From the NCBI GenBank assembly GCA_033239525.1, contig BSYO01000006.1, forward strand, positions 16,082,175 through 16,146,174: a stretch of 64,000 nt of DNA. Direction: 5' to 3'. Shown here one piece after another: positions 45,171-57,254 of this stretch; the stretch's first letter is position 1, and every line of letters begins with the position of its first letter. The notes beneath the pieces are model-generated. The model had not been told where the DNA came from and did no database searches. It worked only from the letters and a program-made list of their open reading frames with translations. The DNA is from Nepenthes gracilis (Eukaryota > Streptophyta > Magnoliopsida > Caryophyllales > Nepenthaceae). The translations under genes were made by a program, and so were the position numbers.

Positions 45171-45700
45171 TCAGTCACATCGGACGTCGTGCTAACAGAA
45201 CCCGGCCGTTAGGACACTTTGCGAAGCGACGCGTCGTTACTGGGTCAAGTGGGTATCGAGCTCGGGGAGTTCGACCGAGTTCGGGCCGCGACCGGCCGTG
45301 AAAGGCCAAACGGCGGACTTCATTATCGAAGCGGCAGCGCCGCGAGCAAGCGAGGACAACAGCGTGAGAAGAAGACGAGGCCCGGAGATCTCGCCGTATG
45401 GACTCTCAACGTGGGCCGGATCGTCGACCCGCAGGCGGAGACGGAGGCCAGTGTTGTGCTAGGGCCTTGAAGGCATGGAGATCACATACTCCGTTACAGC
45501 CTTCCCGGCCACGAACAACGTTGCGAGAATATGAAGCCCTCCCTCGCGGCCTACGAGGCGCGAGGAGTGTTCCCAGCAGTCGCAGTGGGTGCGTGGTGAT
45601 TGAGCTCGTGGTCGGCAGGTGAAAGGGAAGCCGCGAACCCACAACTAGTGAGGTATCTCGGCGAGAGTAAGAACTGATCCACGAGTTGGTCAGTCGAGAT
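45171..45700 (+). pseudogene. RNase H (element C)
   Basis: IELGEFD at 45255-45275, then a tether with GLHYRSGSAA, then WTLNVGRIVDPQAE (45400-45440; family WTLYVDGSS). After a frame change come GMEITYSVTAFPATNNVARI (45474-45535) and a shifted EYEAL stretch near 45526-45545. The catalytic aspartate of VDG is displaced by a deletion. Confidence 0.7.
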
Positions 45701-45939
45701 CGGATATCCCGAGATCGGATGCTAATCGTGGCCGGCCCGGCTGGCCCAGGCGCCGACCGCGGGCATGAGCAAGCGTGCGCGAGAGCCAGGAAGTCTAAAC
45801 GCACAAAGATCAGCGCCGAGGACAAAAGTCTGGTCGACATCAGGAGATAATTGGATGACGCCGCATACATCCCCGGTTCTTGTCGGAGGAACCTTACCGA
45901 GAAAACGCCAACGTGCCAAGCGGGTCAAGAAAGCGAGGA

Positions 45940-47035
45940 TGGTACGATTGAGCGGAAGGCTGGACAGACGGGGTACTCAGCTCCCCTCCAAATGTCTTAC
46001 CCTGCAGGGAGGCCGACTTCTGGCGTTGGCGTACACTGGGCTATGCGGATCACATCATGAAAATCTAGCATTCAACGTCATGCGGCAAGGCTTCTCTTGG
46101 CCCACCATGAAGCGAGGACGCCAGGGGTTCGGGTCGCAGAGTGAGAAAGTTGCCAGTCCGCGGCAACATGACACACCCGGCCGCGACACCGAAGCCGCCC
46201 ATCTCCAGTCCCCATGGCCGTTCGCGCAGAATGGGGCTCTACATACTTGGTCCGGGCCTAAAAGCGTGGGACAGAAAAATTCGATCGTCGGTATGACTAT
46301 TTTACGAAATGGTGGAAGCTGCCTCCGCTTCAGATCGAAGACAAATGCGACGGAGTTCCTCCTTGAGGCATTGTTACGCTTTGGGATCACGAGGTTGTGG
46401 TGGACTTGATAACGGGACCCGATTCCTTTGAAACGCTTTCTGCATCTTGCAAGCAACCTCCGCAGATTGCAGTGCACACATCGCGGCGCACCCCGCAGCT
46501 CCAAGGCGAGTCGGGTTACTAACCGCGACGTTGTTGCATGGGATAAAGACCCGGCCCCGGAAGACGCAGGGGCTCCTGGGTGGAGGAGCTACCATCGGTC
46601 TGCATGGTCGTGCCGGCACGACTACGAGGAATCAAGCAAAGGGGAGACGCCTTCGGCCTCGCCGGGGTTGCGGTGGTTTCCGTAGGCTGAATGCCAAGCT
46701 CGCGGGTCTAACACTTCGACCCAACCTGCTTGACGCAGAGCTCGGAAAATGGACTTGCTCGAGTTTCGGAGACCGGCTCCCAACCGCCGCCACTTCGGAA
46801 GGAGTGGCGCGATACTACAATAAAAAGCGGGTGAAAGCACGCCTCTAGAAGTTGGAGATCTGGTCCTCCGAGCGTAGAGGCGGCGGAGGACCGCCATGAC
46901 GGGAACAAACTCTCCCGGGATGGGAGGGGCGTTCTTCGTCTCCCATGATCCTCGGAGCGGAGCGTGAAACTCTGGCCTGAGCAGCCAGAACTTGTCCCGC
47001 GGACATGGAATGCCGCCAACTTAAGAAATATTATC
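45940..47035 (+). pseudogene. Integrase (element C)
   Basis: AFNVMRQGFSWPTMKRGRQG (46070-46130) is the pre-core stretch, then SPWPFAQNG (46208-46235), LGPGLKAWDRKI, IVGMTI-like, ATEFLLEALLRFGITR (46345-46395) and DNGTRF (46407-46424), the second catalytic region (family DNGTQF). AHPAA (46484-46500), LLHGIKTRPRKTQGLLG (46530-46580), RYYNKKRVKARL (46809-46848), GWEGR and CRQLKKYYQ (47008-47035) complete the C-terminal module. Deletions shift the frame about every 50 bp. Confidence 0.8.
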
Positions 47036-48239
47036 AATAATGCAACGGCTTGACCCGGGTAAGTCGACGCAAGATACATCGTGATGAGTGCTTGAGCATG
47101 TTTTCTGTCTTTTCGTTAACATTATCACTCTTATCGTCATATTGCATATTCATTCGTGTGAATCGATAGCATGCATTACCGCAATCAAATTAAACGACCT
47201 AGGCGCGCTAAGTCGGGAGGATGACGTCGTCCCGTAAAAACCCGGTCCTGGGCTCGGAGTGCAAGGCGGTCAGGTAGACGGGTCGGCGGGACTCGAATCC
47301 TCACGCTAGATGGCTGGGACGGCTCTACTCACGGTTAACCCGCGCAAAGGCCCTGCCAGCTGCCACCTGTAGAGACTCTGCCCCGTGCTAGTCGGCCGGA
47401 GCGTCAGTAGTGGCCGAGACACGGATCAAGGCGATCCATTCCAAAGGCTACGGCGCTACGACCTGCGGGTCGAGACCCATAGGCTCAGGGCTCTTGGAGA
47501 ACCCACTCTACGGCTAACAAACCTTAGGGCGTGCGGCGACTCTCAGACAAGAGAGCACCTGCAGTCTAAATGGTCGTGGGCTAGGACCTCAACTTGGTGT
47601 TCTGAACGCTTTGTTGGGAGCGACACACCTCCTTGATTATACGCGACCAGGCCTAGACCTCGGAGTCAGGCGACCGCGGCGACTCCGATCACGGCCTCGC
47701 GCAGAGGCCGAGGGCCAGCGGCGACATCCGCTTTCGACGGGATCGAGCTCCCAACGCGTGTCAGGACGACATCCTCTACGAAGGACGAGCACCACGCAAG
47801 AGGGCGCACGTATAGGGCCTTAATCGGAACGGCTCCAAAGGGGCCCAATACTCAAACGCGAGCGTGACCGACAAGTAAGTGGCTAAAAAGGCGAACAACG
47901 CCGCATGATAAAGGGAAGCATGGCTAAGCGCAAGCAAAGCTTCTCATTTATACAAACATTATACTGGCGACAAGCATGATACAACAACAAAACCGAACTC
48001 GGGACTTAACGGCGACGAAGCTAATCAAGCGGATTTCGGCGGGCCCTTCCCTCGAGTGAACGTCTTCGGGCGCGGCAGCTGCTCCCCTACCGCGTTTCTG
48101 GATGGAGGAGGCGCCGCTGGGGCGTGAGGAGCCGCGGTGAGACGATCCGCTGGCCTGTGCGATGCCGATCCCAAAAGCGAGTGTCCATCGCCACCGCCAC
48201 TCTGAAGGGAGAATCTTGCTCAACCGCGCCCACAACTAG
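47036..48239. other. Post-integrase spacer (element C)
   Basis: The first 60 bp resemble the equivalent place in copy B. The stretch CGACCTAGGCGCGCTAAGTC at 47200-47219 occurs in reverse complement in element D near 58391-58412, linking C and D. No ORF recognised. Confidence 0.45.
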
Positions 48240-49978
48240 TCAGTCTTTCCTCTCATAGCGAAGGAGGCCCTCTGGTGCTTGGCTCTCCGCCAGGCTGTAC
48301 CAACCTCCTCGGTAAGGGATGCGATCTCGAGCCGAGGCCGCCGCGGCAAGATGGTGCCCATCCACGATGACCCGCTCAAGGCTCCCGCGCGAAAAGAACC
48401 CGGCGCGCACCTCAAGGGGACCGTATGTCGTGCAGACATGCGGTGGAAAAGTTAAAAAAGTATGACCAAGATGGCGGTAAAGAAAGAAGTCGAGGAAGGA
48501 AACAACCGTACCGGAAAGGCACATTCGGCACAGAAGCGCGAAACCGCCAAAGAACTCTCTCGAGGATCACTCCTCGGCGCATGGGGAGGGCTGGTGGAAG
48601 GCTGGCGCCGAAGGGCTCGCCGCAGCTCCGCCGCGAGGGCGTCCCGCCGCCTTCGCTACCGAACCACGGACCACTGGAGCGTCGGCCGACCACCCGAGCA
48701 TGCGACCCGTGCGAGCTCATCCAAAGGGGCCACCCTCTCGGGGCTCCGTCTCTCGATCTGCGTGAGGAGGCTTGTTGGGAAGGACCCGGCCACTTTTCTG
48801 GGGCTCGCCACGAGTGCGACCGGCTTCCCCTTCGCTCGGCTGTTAGGGTCAAAGAAAGAGAGCCGGCCGGCCCTCACGAGGATACCACCCGGGATCCCAG
48901 AGGCCCACGTCTGCAGACGGACTCAACAAGAATAGCTTCAAGTCACAGGCCCCTGGGCTCCAACGCCGGCTCGCAGCAAACCGATGGCCTCTGGGGCTAT
49001 CCAAAACAACAACATCCCGATGCCTCGATCCCAGCCACGGGAAGGTCCCCGGTGAGTAGAGACTCGACTCGCCGGCGTGGCGGATGGCTCCGCGATCGTG
49101 TCGGCAAGGCAGGCGATTTCCCTTTGGCGACGCGGGGCTCGGAGATCTCGTCGAGCCGAACTTCCCATGGTTGAAGAACCGACGACTCGCCTTCTCAACC
49201 TCCTTCGGTGAGGCGCTCTGCTTCCCTCAACCTTTTGAGGGCTGCGCGATCTCATCATTGCTCAAGAACGCAGCGAGAGAGCAGCTCTCCTCCGCGGCAT
49301 CGCCCAGGCCGCGGATGAGTCTCCGTATCTCCCAGGACCTCCCCCCGGCCTGGCCCATTGCCGCCCGGCGGGAGGTCCCCATCTGTAATCTCGAGCGTGA
49401 TAGGGGAAGGTAGTGGCCCGTTTCTTAAAGTTCTTCTCCTCGAACGGCGGAGATCGGCCTGAGATTCAAATGATGTCCTCATCGGTAGAAGCATTAGGAA
49501 GAACTCCGAGATCGGGCCCCACCCTCTCGGAAGCTCATACTCGGCGTCTCGAGGAAGAAGAAGCGCTCTTCCAGCCCTTAACGGAATGGGATTTGTGCCC
49601 CGAAAGTTGAATCCTCGCTCAAAGTGGCGATATCCAATCCTCCGGCTCGAGGCCGAAAAAAATTACCACAGCCGCCTTCGTCAAAATCGCACTGGTGCAT
49701 GATGGTGACGCCATTTAGACAATGCAGTGCGTAAGGCGTTAGGGTGAAGCTTGGCCATGGGAACTCCCAGTGTATCGACCATTGCATGCGGCAGCGATTA
49801 CAACGAAATAAGTCCTCCCTTCAGATGGTACTCATAAACTGTTATAAAGCCCTGCGGAGGGCGCCCGCTCTATCTTGAGGACGGGGAGCAAGGAAATCGG
49901 CTCGCGGGAATCGCATAGTCTACCCTAAGGGAGGCAATATACGCCTCGGTCAAAATCGATCAGTATTGCGACGCCATG
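48240..49978 (-). pseudogene. Antisense ORF 1, PF04195-like protein (element C)
   Basis: Begins at the complement of 49976-49978 (MASQY, then stop). The diagnostic stretch PPQGFITVYEYHLKGGL reads at about 49810-49862, followed by GVPMAKLHPNALRTAL (49725-49770). This is the N-terminal pattern of PF04195 (PPPGF..YE.HLK.GLRFPL...LG..LAQLHPNA). A Pro/Gly/Arg-rich linker follows to about 48500, with frames open only in pieces, for example 48412-48852. Together with A and B it shows the antisense ORF is a stable part of these elements even where DNA similarity is low. Role unknown. Confidence 0.65.
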
Positions 49979-50318
49979 GCGGACGGCTCTGAGACACGGG
50001 GAAGAAGAAAGGGCCTTGTTTGGTTGCCATTTGTTTTTAAGAGCTTCGAGAATGAAGGTAGAAGAAGTCGGCGGAAGGAAAGAAAGCGATTGGCGTCTGG
50101 TTTAAATAGACAACGCCGAACAAAGAGGCGGGAACTGGAGGGCCACCGCCGGAGGTTGAGGCACGTGGCGGCATCCCGGACACCGAACTCAATCGAGTGC
50201 CATGATAGCTGGAAGCGGCAGTTAGCAGGCAGCGTCCTTCGAGGGATCGGCACCGCCGTTAGCGCATTGGCCAGACGTAAATGCAGGCTCACGATAGCAG
50301 AGCCCCCAATTGGCGTGC

Positions 50319-50368
<50 letters not shown>
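50319..50368. repeat. A(28)(TA)11 microsatellite
   Basis: 28 A (50319-50346) followed by 11 TA units (50347-50368). ATTTGTGTTA flanks the array on the right and recurs 93 bp further on (50461), so a small poly(A)-tailed insertion is possible but not shown. Confidence 0.9.
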
Positions 50369-50499
50369 TTTGTGTTACACAAATAGGGAAGAGAAAACAG
50401 CCAAGCGGGAAAATCCGACAGGAGAAACAACCAAAGGCGGAGTTCTCATTGCGACAAAATATTTGTGTTATACGCTAACAGAAAAAAAAGTGCTCCACT

Positions 50500-51063
50500 G
50501 ACATCAAGCGATTGTGGAACGAGAGGCGGGGTAAGAATTTTGGAGTGCGGTAATCCTGGCCCGACCCACGAGATCGGACGCGCAAGTTGCGAGGATCTAG
50601 GAGGTTTCGCTGGGAAGTTTGGATCCTCCAAGAAGGCCAGCCTCTACGTATATATGCCAAGGCGCGTCCGTAGGGGCAGATCCAGGATCGGGATTCGGGT
50701 CGCCGTTATGAAGCCTCGACCTAACTCCGGCGCAACTCGGCGACCTGCGCTTCATGTCGCTTTGCCGCTCGAGCTCCGCTTCAAGGGCAAGATGCGGGCT
50801 CGCGCCTACACAGCCTTAGCTAGACGAGCGGCCCGAGCCTCGACTCGGCCGGGCGCCCTCAAGTATGCAACACGGGCCCCGAGCCGCTCCACTCGCGGCG
50901 CGAGCTTCTGCGGCCGTGGAGGTGTCCTCCGACTCCGGGAAGGGCCGGGCAACCCGTGGGCTCTGAGGAGGGCTTCCAAAGACGCCCGATCTCGAAAAGA
51001 GCGGGACCGTGAGCCGGATTCGGACTCGTGAGAAGAGTATTCGAGTCACAGGAAAGTCCGCCA
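50500..51063 (-). pseudogene. Antisense ORF 2 remnant, Ser/Arg and coiled-coil (element C)
   Basis: On the minus strand a frame reads SHESESGSRSRSFRDRASLE and then alanine/arginine/leucine-rich sequence such as RVERLGARVAYLRAPGRVE and ARLAKAV (about 50810-50900). It sits in the same place relative to antisense ORF 1 and the PPT as the coiled-coil ORF of A and B, and shares the SESE start. Sequence identity is weak, so homology rests mainly on position. Confidence 0.4.
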
Positions 51064-51450
51064 TTTGATTTCTGACGGGAGATCGAGCGCAAAGGTCAAG
51101 ACAACCAGAGGACGACAGAGTACGAGAAGGGGAGCCGAAAGTCGGGGAAAAACATTTAAATAAGCAAAGTTTTCTCCCGAAGAGCGCGAATCCGAAAAAT
51201 CGCGCATTTAAAGCGAGGGCAAATGAAAGGCTCTGCACGTGGAAAGTTCTGGCTTCGCACGCTCCCGGATAAAATGAATTCTCACATTAGTCGGGCGGGC
51301 ATTAATCGCCCGGCCGTCTCAAGTGGACACGACGGTTGACAAGAGACCCCCGAGGCTCACAGGAATGACACGTGGACCCTCGATGATAGGCCCGGGAATG
51401 AAAAACGTTCGCAAATGAGCAAGACAAAGTTGAAGACAAAATGGACTACA

Positions 51451-51456
51451 TTTATT
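51451..51456 (-). terminator. Antisense polyadenylation signal (element C)
   Basis: AATAAA on the minus strand, about 610 bp downstream of the antisense TATA box, matching copy B 19158-19163. Between them a GAG|GTAAGTAG donor-like site lies on the minus strand near 51718. Confidence 0.4.
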
Positions 51457-52067
51457 AACAAATGCTTCCTTACAAGGTGTACAAGATCTGACCATGGAGC
51501 TAGGAAAATAAAAGAGGGCCGCGAACTTGCTCGGTATGCCGATACCTCGCCCAGGTGAGCCGGCGAACTGAGGTCGAAATGCTGAAGTTTTGCCGCGGCT
51601 GGCAGGCGGGGAAAGCAGGCCCGGCCGGTAGAGGTCTCCTGACCCAATCCACGATCCAGAAGCACGCTCAAGCTCCCGAAAAGTCCGATGCCAAGCTCGG
51701 CTTCCAAGAGGGCTACTTACCTCGCCCTTCCGGTATCGCGCCGCCCCGTCGCCAAGGGAGTGGGCCTTGCCGAAGCCCGACGCCTAACAGGCGAAGAGAG
51801 CTGCGTGGAAGTCGGGTGAATCCGCGCCGCTGGCCGAGCTGGATCCGGAAGGGAGCCTGCGACACGGCCAGAAGCGCTGCCACTCACATTTGCAGAGAAA
51901 GTGCAAGCCATGAGGCTTGGATTATGACCGGTGAACACCAGCAGCTCCGAGCATGCTACCGATCCACCCACCTTCCTCGAGTGCCCACCAGTAGTGGCAA
52001 AACAGAGATCCTCTCATCGACTCACGAGGTTGCTAAGGCACGAGCTCAACCGGTTTGGGCACCTGCC

Positions 52068-52075
52068 TATTTATA
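52068..52075 (-). promoter_or_regulatory. Antisense TATA box (element C)
   Basis: TATAAATA on the minus strand in the context GCCTATAAATAGGC, 280 bp before the 3' LTR. It is the strongest of the three conserved antisense TATA boxes. Confidence 0.5.
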
Positions 52076-52341
52076 GGCAAGCACGGCACGCCCTCTCACC
52101 CAGCCCGCAGCTTATGGCGTCCTAGCAAACGTCTTTTCAGGCGATGGCGGCGACCACCGGTCACACGCAACAGCGCGCCGATCTCGCCGGGCAAGGTGAC
52201 GGGCGCGGCGGCGCTGTGTTCGCCCGCCCTCGGGAAAAGGCGCGAACTCGAAGAGGCGACAAAGTGGACGCGGATTTAGGAAGGGCAGAGACTGTGGAAA
52301 TGGGCTCAATGGACATGCGGTGCCCGACCACCGGCCGGCCT

Positions 52342-52355
52342 GGCATGGGGCGCAG
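52342..52355 (+). promoter_or_regulatory. Polypurine tract of element C
   Basis: GGCATGGGGCGCAG directly before TGTTGGG, matching the tracts of A, B and D. Confidence 0.7.
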
Positions 52356-53304
52356 TGTTGGGTCCCATGTTCCGGCCATGAGAACAGATCGTGCCTACAA
52401 GTGCAAACAGCTGCCCTCGAGAAAAGGAGGAGACAAATAGGAAAAGTCGGCCAGTCGGCCCGGGAATGGCCGCGAAGTCACGCCAACGGAAACTGCAGCT
52501 AAGATTAAATGCGTCACGGAACAAGGCGTGAAGAAGGCGGAAGAAGGCTTAATACAGGCATGGCCGGGCGCCACGCCCACGCCAGTCCCATGCCGTCTCG
52601 CAGCGGCCAACCACTCCTTTCTCAAGGAAAATCGAGCGTGATCACAGACAAAGAAATAAAGGCGTGCACGCCTATCAGTCTTCAGCGTGACGGCCGGGTC
52701 ACGCAGCTGCGACCAACGACGCGGCGACCCAGCTAACGCAGGCGTCTTAGCGCCCCGAAGTCAAAGGGGAGGAGAGGCGCGCCCTCACCCTCGCAGAGAA
52801 GGATTAGGGCTCAATTTGGATTCCAACTCGCGAAGCGATTTTTACAGTTCTCTGACCTTGCGACTAAGGAGGTTACCTTGGATCCCAAGCACTAATCGGC
52901 CTCCATAAGGCTCCAATCCTCTGGCCGGATTGGGCCAAATCGCTCTCCTTCTTCATCCCGTCATCAAGCGGGAAAGTTAGCCACTACATCGCAGCGTGCA
53001 CCAAGAAGCTGTGCCTTCCGTCACACCGCTCATGCATTTCTCCTCATCACCACAGATTCTTCTTACGTATCACAAGATTTTACGGCGCACCACCTTAGCG
53101 TGCGCATTTCCGTCAATCATGGAATTCTTGTTGACTTGAGCGCTGAGTGGCCTCGTGGGAGAAATCACTGCAGACCACTTCACCTGCTTGTTTGTTGCCA
53201 TAAGCAGTCGAGTCGGGTTACGAGACGATCCTTCCAGCCTCTTCCGGCTGCCAGGAACTGGCTCCTTAACCGCACAAACGACCTCCCTGGGATTTAATAA
53301 AGGA
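52356..53304 (+). repeat. 3' LTR of element C
   Basis: Starts TGTTGGGTCCC and aligns with 40975-41590 from 52620 on. A U5 motif is at 53131-53150. It is abutted at 53305 by the LTR of element D without a CA end, so its last bases may be missing. Confidence 0.75.
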
Positions 53305-54878
53305 TGTCATGTTGCGTCGAGGTATGCTGTGCGGACAGGAGCTTCCCGATTCCCTGGGCACGCGGCGTCAGAGAAGGGTCCGGTCTCGCTGGACACGCGA
53401 ACTCCGGACTCGCACAACACAAACAACAAACAAGCAGGGAGGGAGACCCCGGCCCGGCACTCCGCACCCGACGCCAATCGAGATATCTTCCGCAATAAAC
53501 GGAGGAATGCATGCGTAGATGACGAGAATGAGGGGAGTGTGAGAGGGATGTAATTGGAGGCATGAGCTCATGGACACGCCCGTTGAGCGCGGCTACCCGT
53601 GCGCCCGCGATGGGCGGCTTTGAGGTGAAATCCCTCACGGGGTGCGCCCGCGAGGGTCACAGGGACGCGCCCCGTAGAGGCGGCAGAGACGCGCCGCGAG
53701 GGCGGCAGGGAAGCGCCCGCGTGAGGGCGGATTAGTGGTGCGCTCATGAGGGCGGCTAGATGCGCCCGCGGAGGACGGCTTAGGGAGCCCTGTCTCGGGG
53801 TCGACGGTGTACCCGTGAACCTCGCCGAATCTCCGAGATTTTGTAGTCATACAAAGTGAGCGGGAGACTCGGGCCTTGCCTCTCGGGCGAAATACACGAT
53901 TAAAAGCCGAGTAGTCATTTCGGGAAGACTTCTTGATTCGCGCCAGACAGATGACCGTACTCTATCCGAGGGTTTTCTTCTTCGATCAAGGAAATACGTG
54001 GATATTTTTCCGCTTCGTCCCGACGAAGCTTCCGTGCTCCTCTGGAGGGAACCGCGTTTCTGCTCGGGCGGGCAATCGCCGGGAAGTTCCGTCGGGCTCC
54101 AGTGTTAGGATCAGACGAACGTCGTGGACCAGGCTCTGTGGCGAAGGGTTTAAGGCTCGTTGGGCGAGACTGAGGGCGGCCACCGGGCGCCTCAACAGAG
54201 CGTGGATCTACTCTCCCGTCTCGGCTGAGGGCCTCGGGAGTTCCCTGTTAGGAATTCTCGCCCGCTCCGTGAGGCCTCCGTGGCTCGAGGTGTGGCTCAC
54301 CCGGGAGCTACGAGAGGCTTCTCTAAAGGGGGGAACGCAGGACTCGGCGCGGGCGGTCCCGATTTTTCTGTTTAGACTGAACGAAAGATGCGCCCGATAG
54401 GCGGCAGTGAGCCGGAGCTCCATTGAGCGCCCGATTTGAGATGAAATCGCCGAGTGCCGGGGTCAGCGAGGGAAGCTGCGCCTTGTTCTTCTAGAAATGA
54501 CTTACGAAGGGGGCTTAGGTGCCGACTCGAGTGGGCTCGTGGTTCGCTCGGCACGCCGTCGACTGAATCGGCCTGATCTCTCCCCGCAAAGCCTACTTCT
54601 TTCCCGATCACTAGGACGAGGTGGGAGAGAGCAATAGAGTTCCGAGACTTTCTTCAAAATGATGGCGAGCACCGAGAGTCAGAAAGTGGTTTTTCCTTTT
54701 TTTTTCCTCCTTTCCTTCCTCCCCGGTGGTCCTTTTATTGGGAAGGGGTGAACGTTCCCTCCAAAACAAGCCCAAAGTTCCAAGAATAATCTTCCCGCCA
54801 AACGTAAGATATTTCCGCTTTAACAAGCTTCTTCTATGACACTTTGGTTTCGGTTGTCTGCATCTAATGACTAACACT
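53305..54878 (-). repeat. 3' LTR of element D
   Basis: Plus-strand bounds TGTCATG and GACTAACA (TG...CA). Aligns over its length with 59217-60802, with many small indels, through AACACAAACAACAAACAAG, TCTTCCGCAATAAACGGAGG, AAATACACGATTAAAAGCCG and GGAGGGAAC-like blocks. Confidence 0.8.
53590..53790. repeat. GC-rich minisatellite in 3' LTR D
   Basis: Seven or so imperfect units of about 28 bp on the theme GACGCGCCCGCGAGGGCGGC. The same array, with different unit losses, is at 59510-59690. Confidence 0.75.
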
Positions 54879-54892
54879 AGCCCCCATGCCGA
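54879..54892 (-). promoter_or_regulatory. Polypurine tract of element D
   Basis: GGCATGGGGGCTAG on the minus strand, directly before TGTTAGTC. Confidence 0.75.
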
Positions 54893-55369
54893 AAGTGGTT
54901 GAAAATGGCCCTCGGCATGTAACGCGGTGCTCGCGAGGGTTGACATGCATTTTCCCTCGACGGGGCTTCAGAGTTCCACATTCTTTGAGCCCGCCAAAGG
55001 TCTTGGCGACTTCTGTCTGCAACCATGATGCCTAGACAATGGGACTTCTTACTTTTTGGGACGACGGTGGGTCTCCCGTCCGAATGAGCGATCGAGGACC
55101 TCGTGTTTGAGGATGCGGAGGCTGCGCTTGGATGCGGAAGAGCCGAGGCTGCACTTGTGGCCCGAGGCGAGCTTGGCGCGGCGCTTTCGACGATGCAGTG
55201 AGAAGGCAATGGAGGAATAAGTACCTCCGTATCGAGTGAGCGGAGTGCGGCGGCTCCAGGATTTGGGACGGCGGGCTCCCACACGGGTGATCGGAGCGCG
55301 CTCGCACCTTCGAGAATAAGGGCGACACCTCGTACCAAGAGCGAAGGGCACCTTGACACTTAGAGAAGT

Positions 55370-57250
55370 CACGGAGAAACGAGCATCTCCGCATCGAGCA
55401 AGTTGAGGCCGAGATCCTGATCTTGACAGACGGAGGAAATGAGACATCTCCATGATGAAGCACGGGAGGCCGAGAACCCCGAAGGCCGGTAGGATTCGGG
55501 AGGAACGATTAAGACCACGATGAAGTACGGAGGCCGAGAACCCCGATGCCGGTAGGACGGAGAATGATACATCTCCATGATGAATAACGGAGGCCGAGAA
55601 CCCTGATGCCGGCAGGATGAGGAATGAGACGTCTCCATGATGAAGTGAACACGGAGGAATGAGACATCTCCCGTGATGAGGCGGAGTGTCGCCTCACCCG
55701 CCGCAGAGCGGGCGCGCCCTCAACGTTGCTAGCGCTGATCGAGGAATGAGACGCTTCGCACGCGGGAAAGCAGCAGATCGCGCCTCTGCCGAAGAGCGAG
55801 GCCGAACTCCTACACAAGAGAGAGGGCACGGAGGAATGAGACATCCGTGACGAGGCGCGAGTAAGTCGCCAACGCCAGAGCAAAGGGCGCGCCTCAATGC
55901 TAGCTGGACGGAGGAATGAGACTCCGCACGCGGGAGAGCAGACTCGCATTTGTCAAGAGCGGAGGTCGAGAACCCTGCGCCAAGAGAGAGGGGCACGGAG
56001 AATGAGACATCTCCGTGATGAGGCGCGAGTGTCGCCTCACCCGCAGAGCAGCGGGCGCGCCAATGCGGCGTGGACCCGAGGAATGAGACGCCCGCACGCG
56101 GAGAGAGAGACTGCGCTTGCTGGGTGAGCGGAGGCCGCAACTCTGCCACGAAGAGAGAGGGGCACTCGAGGAATGAGACATCTCCGTGACGAGGCGCGGA
56201 GTGTCGCCTCACCGCCGCAGAGCGTTGGCGCGCCTCAATGCTAGCGGATGAGGAATGAGACGTCTCCGTACGCGGAGTAGTAGACGCGCCACGGCAGTCA
56301 AGAGCGGAGGCCGCAACTCGCCAAAGAGAGAGAGGGGCACGGTGGAATGAGACATCTCCGTGTCGGGCGCGGAGGCCGAGAGCCCGGTGCCGCCAGGACG
56401 AAGGAATGAGACATCTCTGCCGCGGGCGGACGGCCTACGCCGACGCCAAAAAGATAGAGAGGGTCGAGGACTCTCTCGGCAGACGGAGGAACGAGATGCC
56501 TCCTGATGATGTGGAGGCCGAGAGCCTCTTGCCGACAGGACGAGGGTTCAGACATCTCCGTGCCGCGACGAAGCCTACGCCGACAAAAAAAGATAGAGGA
56601 GGGGCCGAGGACCTCCCCCGGGCAGACGCGAGGGAATGAGACGCCTCCTGATGAAGTGCGGAGGCCGAGAGCCCCTGGCGGCCGACGTGACGAGGAACGA
56701 GACATCTCCGTGTCGCGGACGAAGCCTACGCTCGACGCCAAAAAGATAGAGGAGGGCTGAGGACCTCCGGCGTGACCTGAGGAAACGAGACGCCTCCGTG
56801 ATGAAGCTGGGAGGTCGGAGCCCTTTGCCGACAGACGAAGGAATGAGACATCTCCGTGTTTCTGGACGAAGCCTACGCTGACGCCAAAAGATAGAGGAGG
56901 GGGCCGAGGACCTCCGGCAGATCTGGAGGGAATGAGACGTCTCCGTGATGAAGTGCGGAGGCCGAGAGCCTCTGCCAGGACGAAGGAATGAGACATCTCC
57001 GTGTGCTGGGACGAAGCCTACGCCGACTGAAAAGACAGAGGAGGCCGAGACCTCCCGCCAGAGGTCGAGGAATGAGACGTCTCCGTGATGAAGTGCGGAG
57101 GCCGAGAGCTGGTGCCGAAAGGACGAAGGAATGAGACATCTCCGTGCCGTGGGACGAAGCCTACGCCGACGCCGAAAAGATAGGGGAGGAGGGCAGAGAC
57201 CTCCCGGCAGGACGGAGGAAATGAGACGCTCCGTGAAGTGCGGAGGCCGA
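55370..57250. repeat. Tandem array with higher-order structure in element D
   Basis: About 24 imperfect copies of a core GGAATGAGACATCTCCGTGA. ACATCTCC and ACG(T/C)CTCC forms alternate, making dimers. Between 55835 and 56346 the same form returns at steps of 166, 171 and 174 bp. Between 56547 and 57130 the steps are 148, 147, 145 and 143 bp, with a shared GACGAAGCCTACGCCGACGC segment. On the left (55437-55660) units are about 60 bp. Minus-strand ORFs here merely follow the stop-poor repeat and change frame between units. The array sits just upstream of the PPT, where Tat elements carry 3' tandem repeats. Confidence 0.85.
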
Positions 57251-57254
57251 GAGC

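Larger units (their letters stand above)
40975..53304 (+). mobile_element. Ty3/gypsy Tat-lineage retrotransposon, element C
   Basis: A GC-rich element with 5' LTR (40975 to about 41700), gag, protease, RT, RNase H and integrase on the plus strand, minus-strand ORFs near 48.2-51.1 kb, PPT (52342-52355) and 3' LTR (52356-53304). Domain order and antisense module match copies A and B, but at the DNA level it is a different, GC-rich family. Conserved pol motifs can be read throughout, yet almost every 30-60 bases the frame shifts through a small deletion. Stop codons created by transitions are fewer than in A and B. Confidence 0.85.

Noticed and set aside
50319..50368. A(28)(TA)11 as the tail of a SINE or LINE
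   Set aside because: No element body or convincing target-site duplication could be tied to it; a 10-bp direct repeat nearby is not enough.
55370..57250. CRISPR-like regular repeats
   Set aside because: Units are imperfect, adjoin each other without unique spacers of constant length, form dimers, and lie between LTRs of a plant retroelement.
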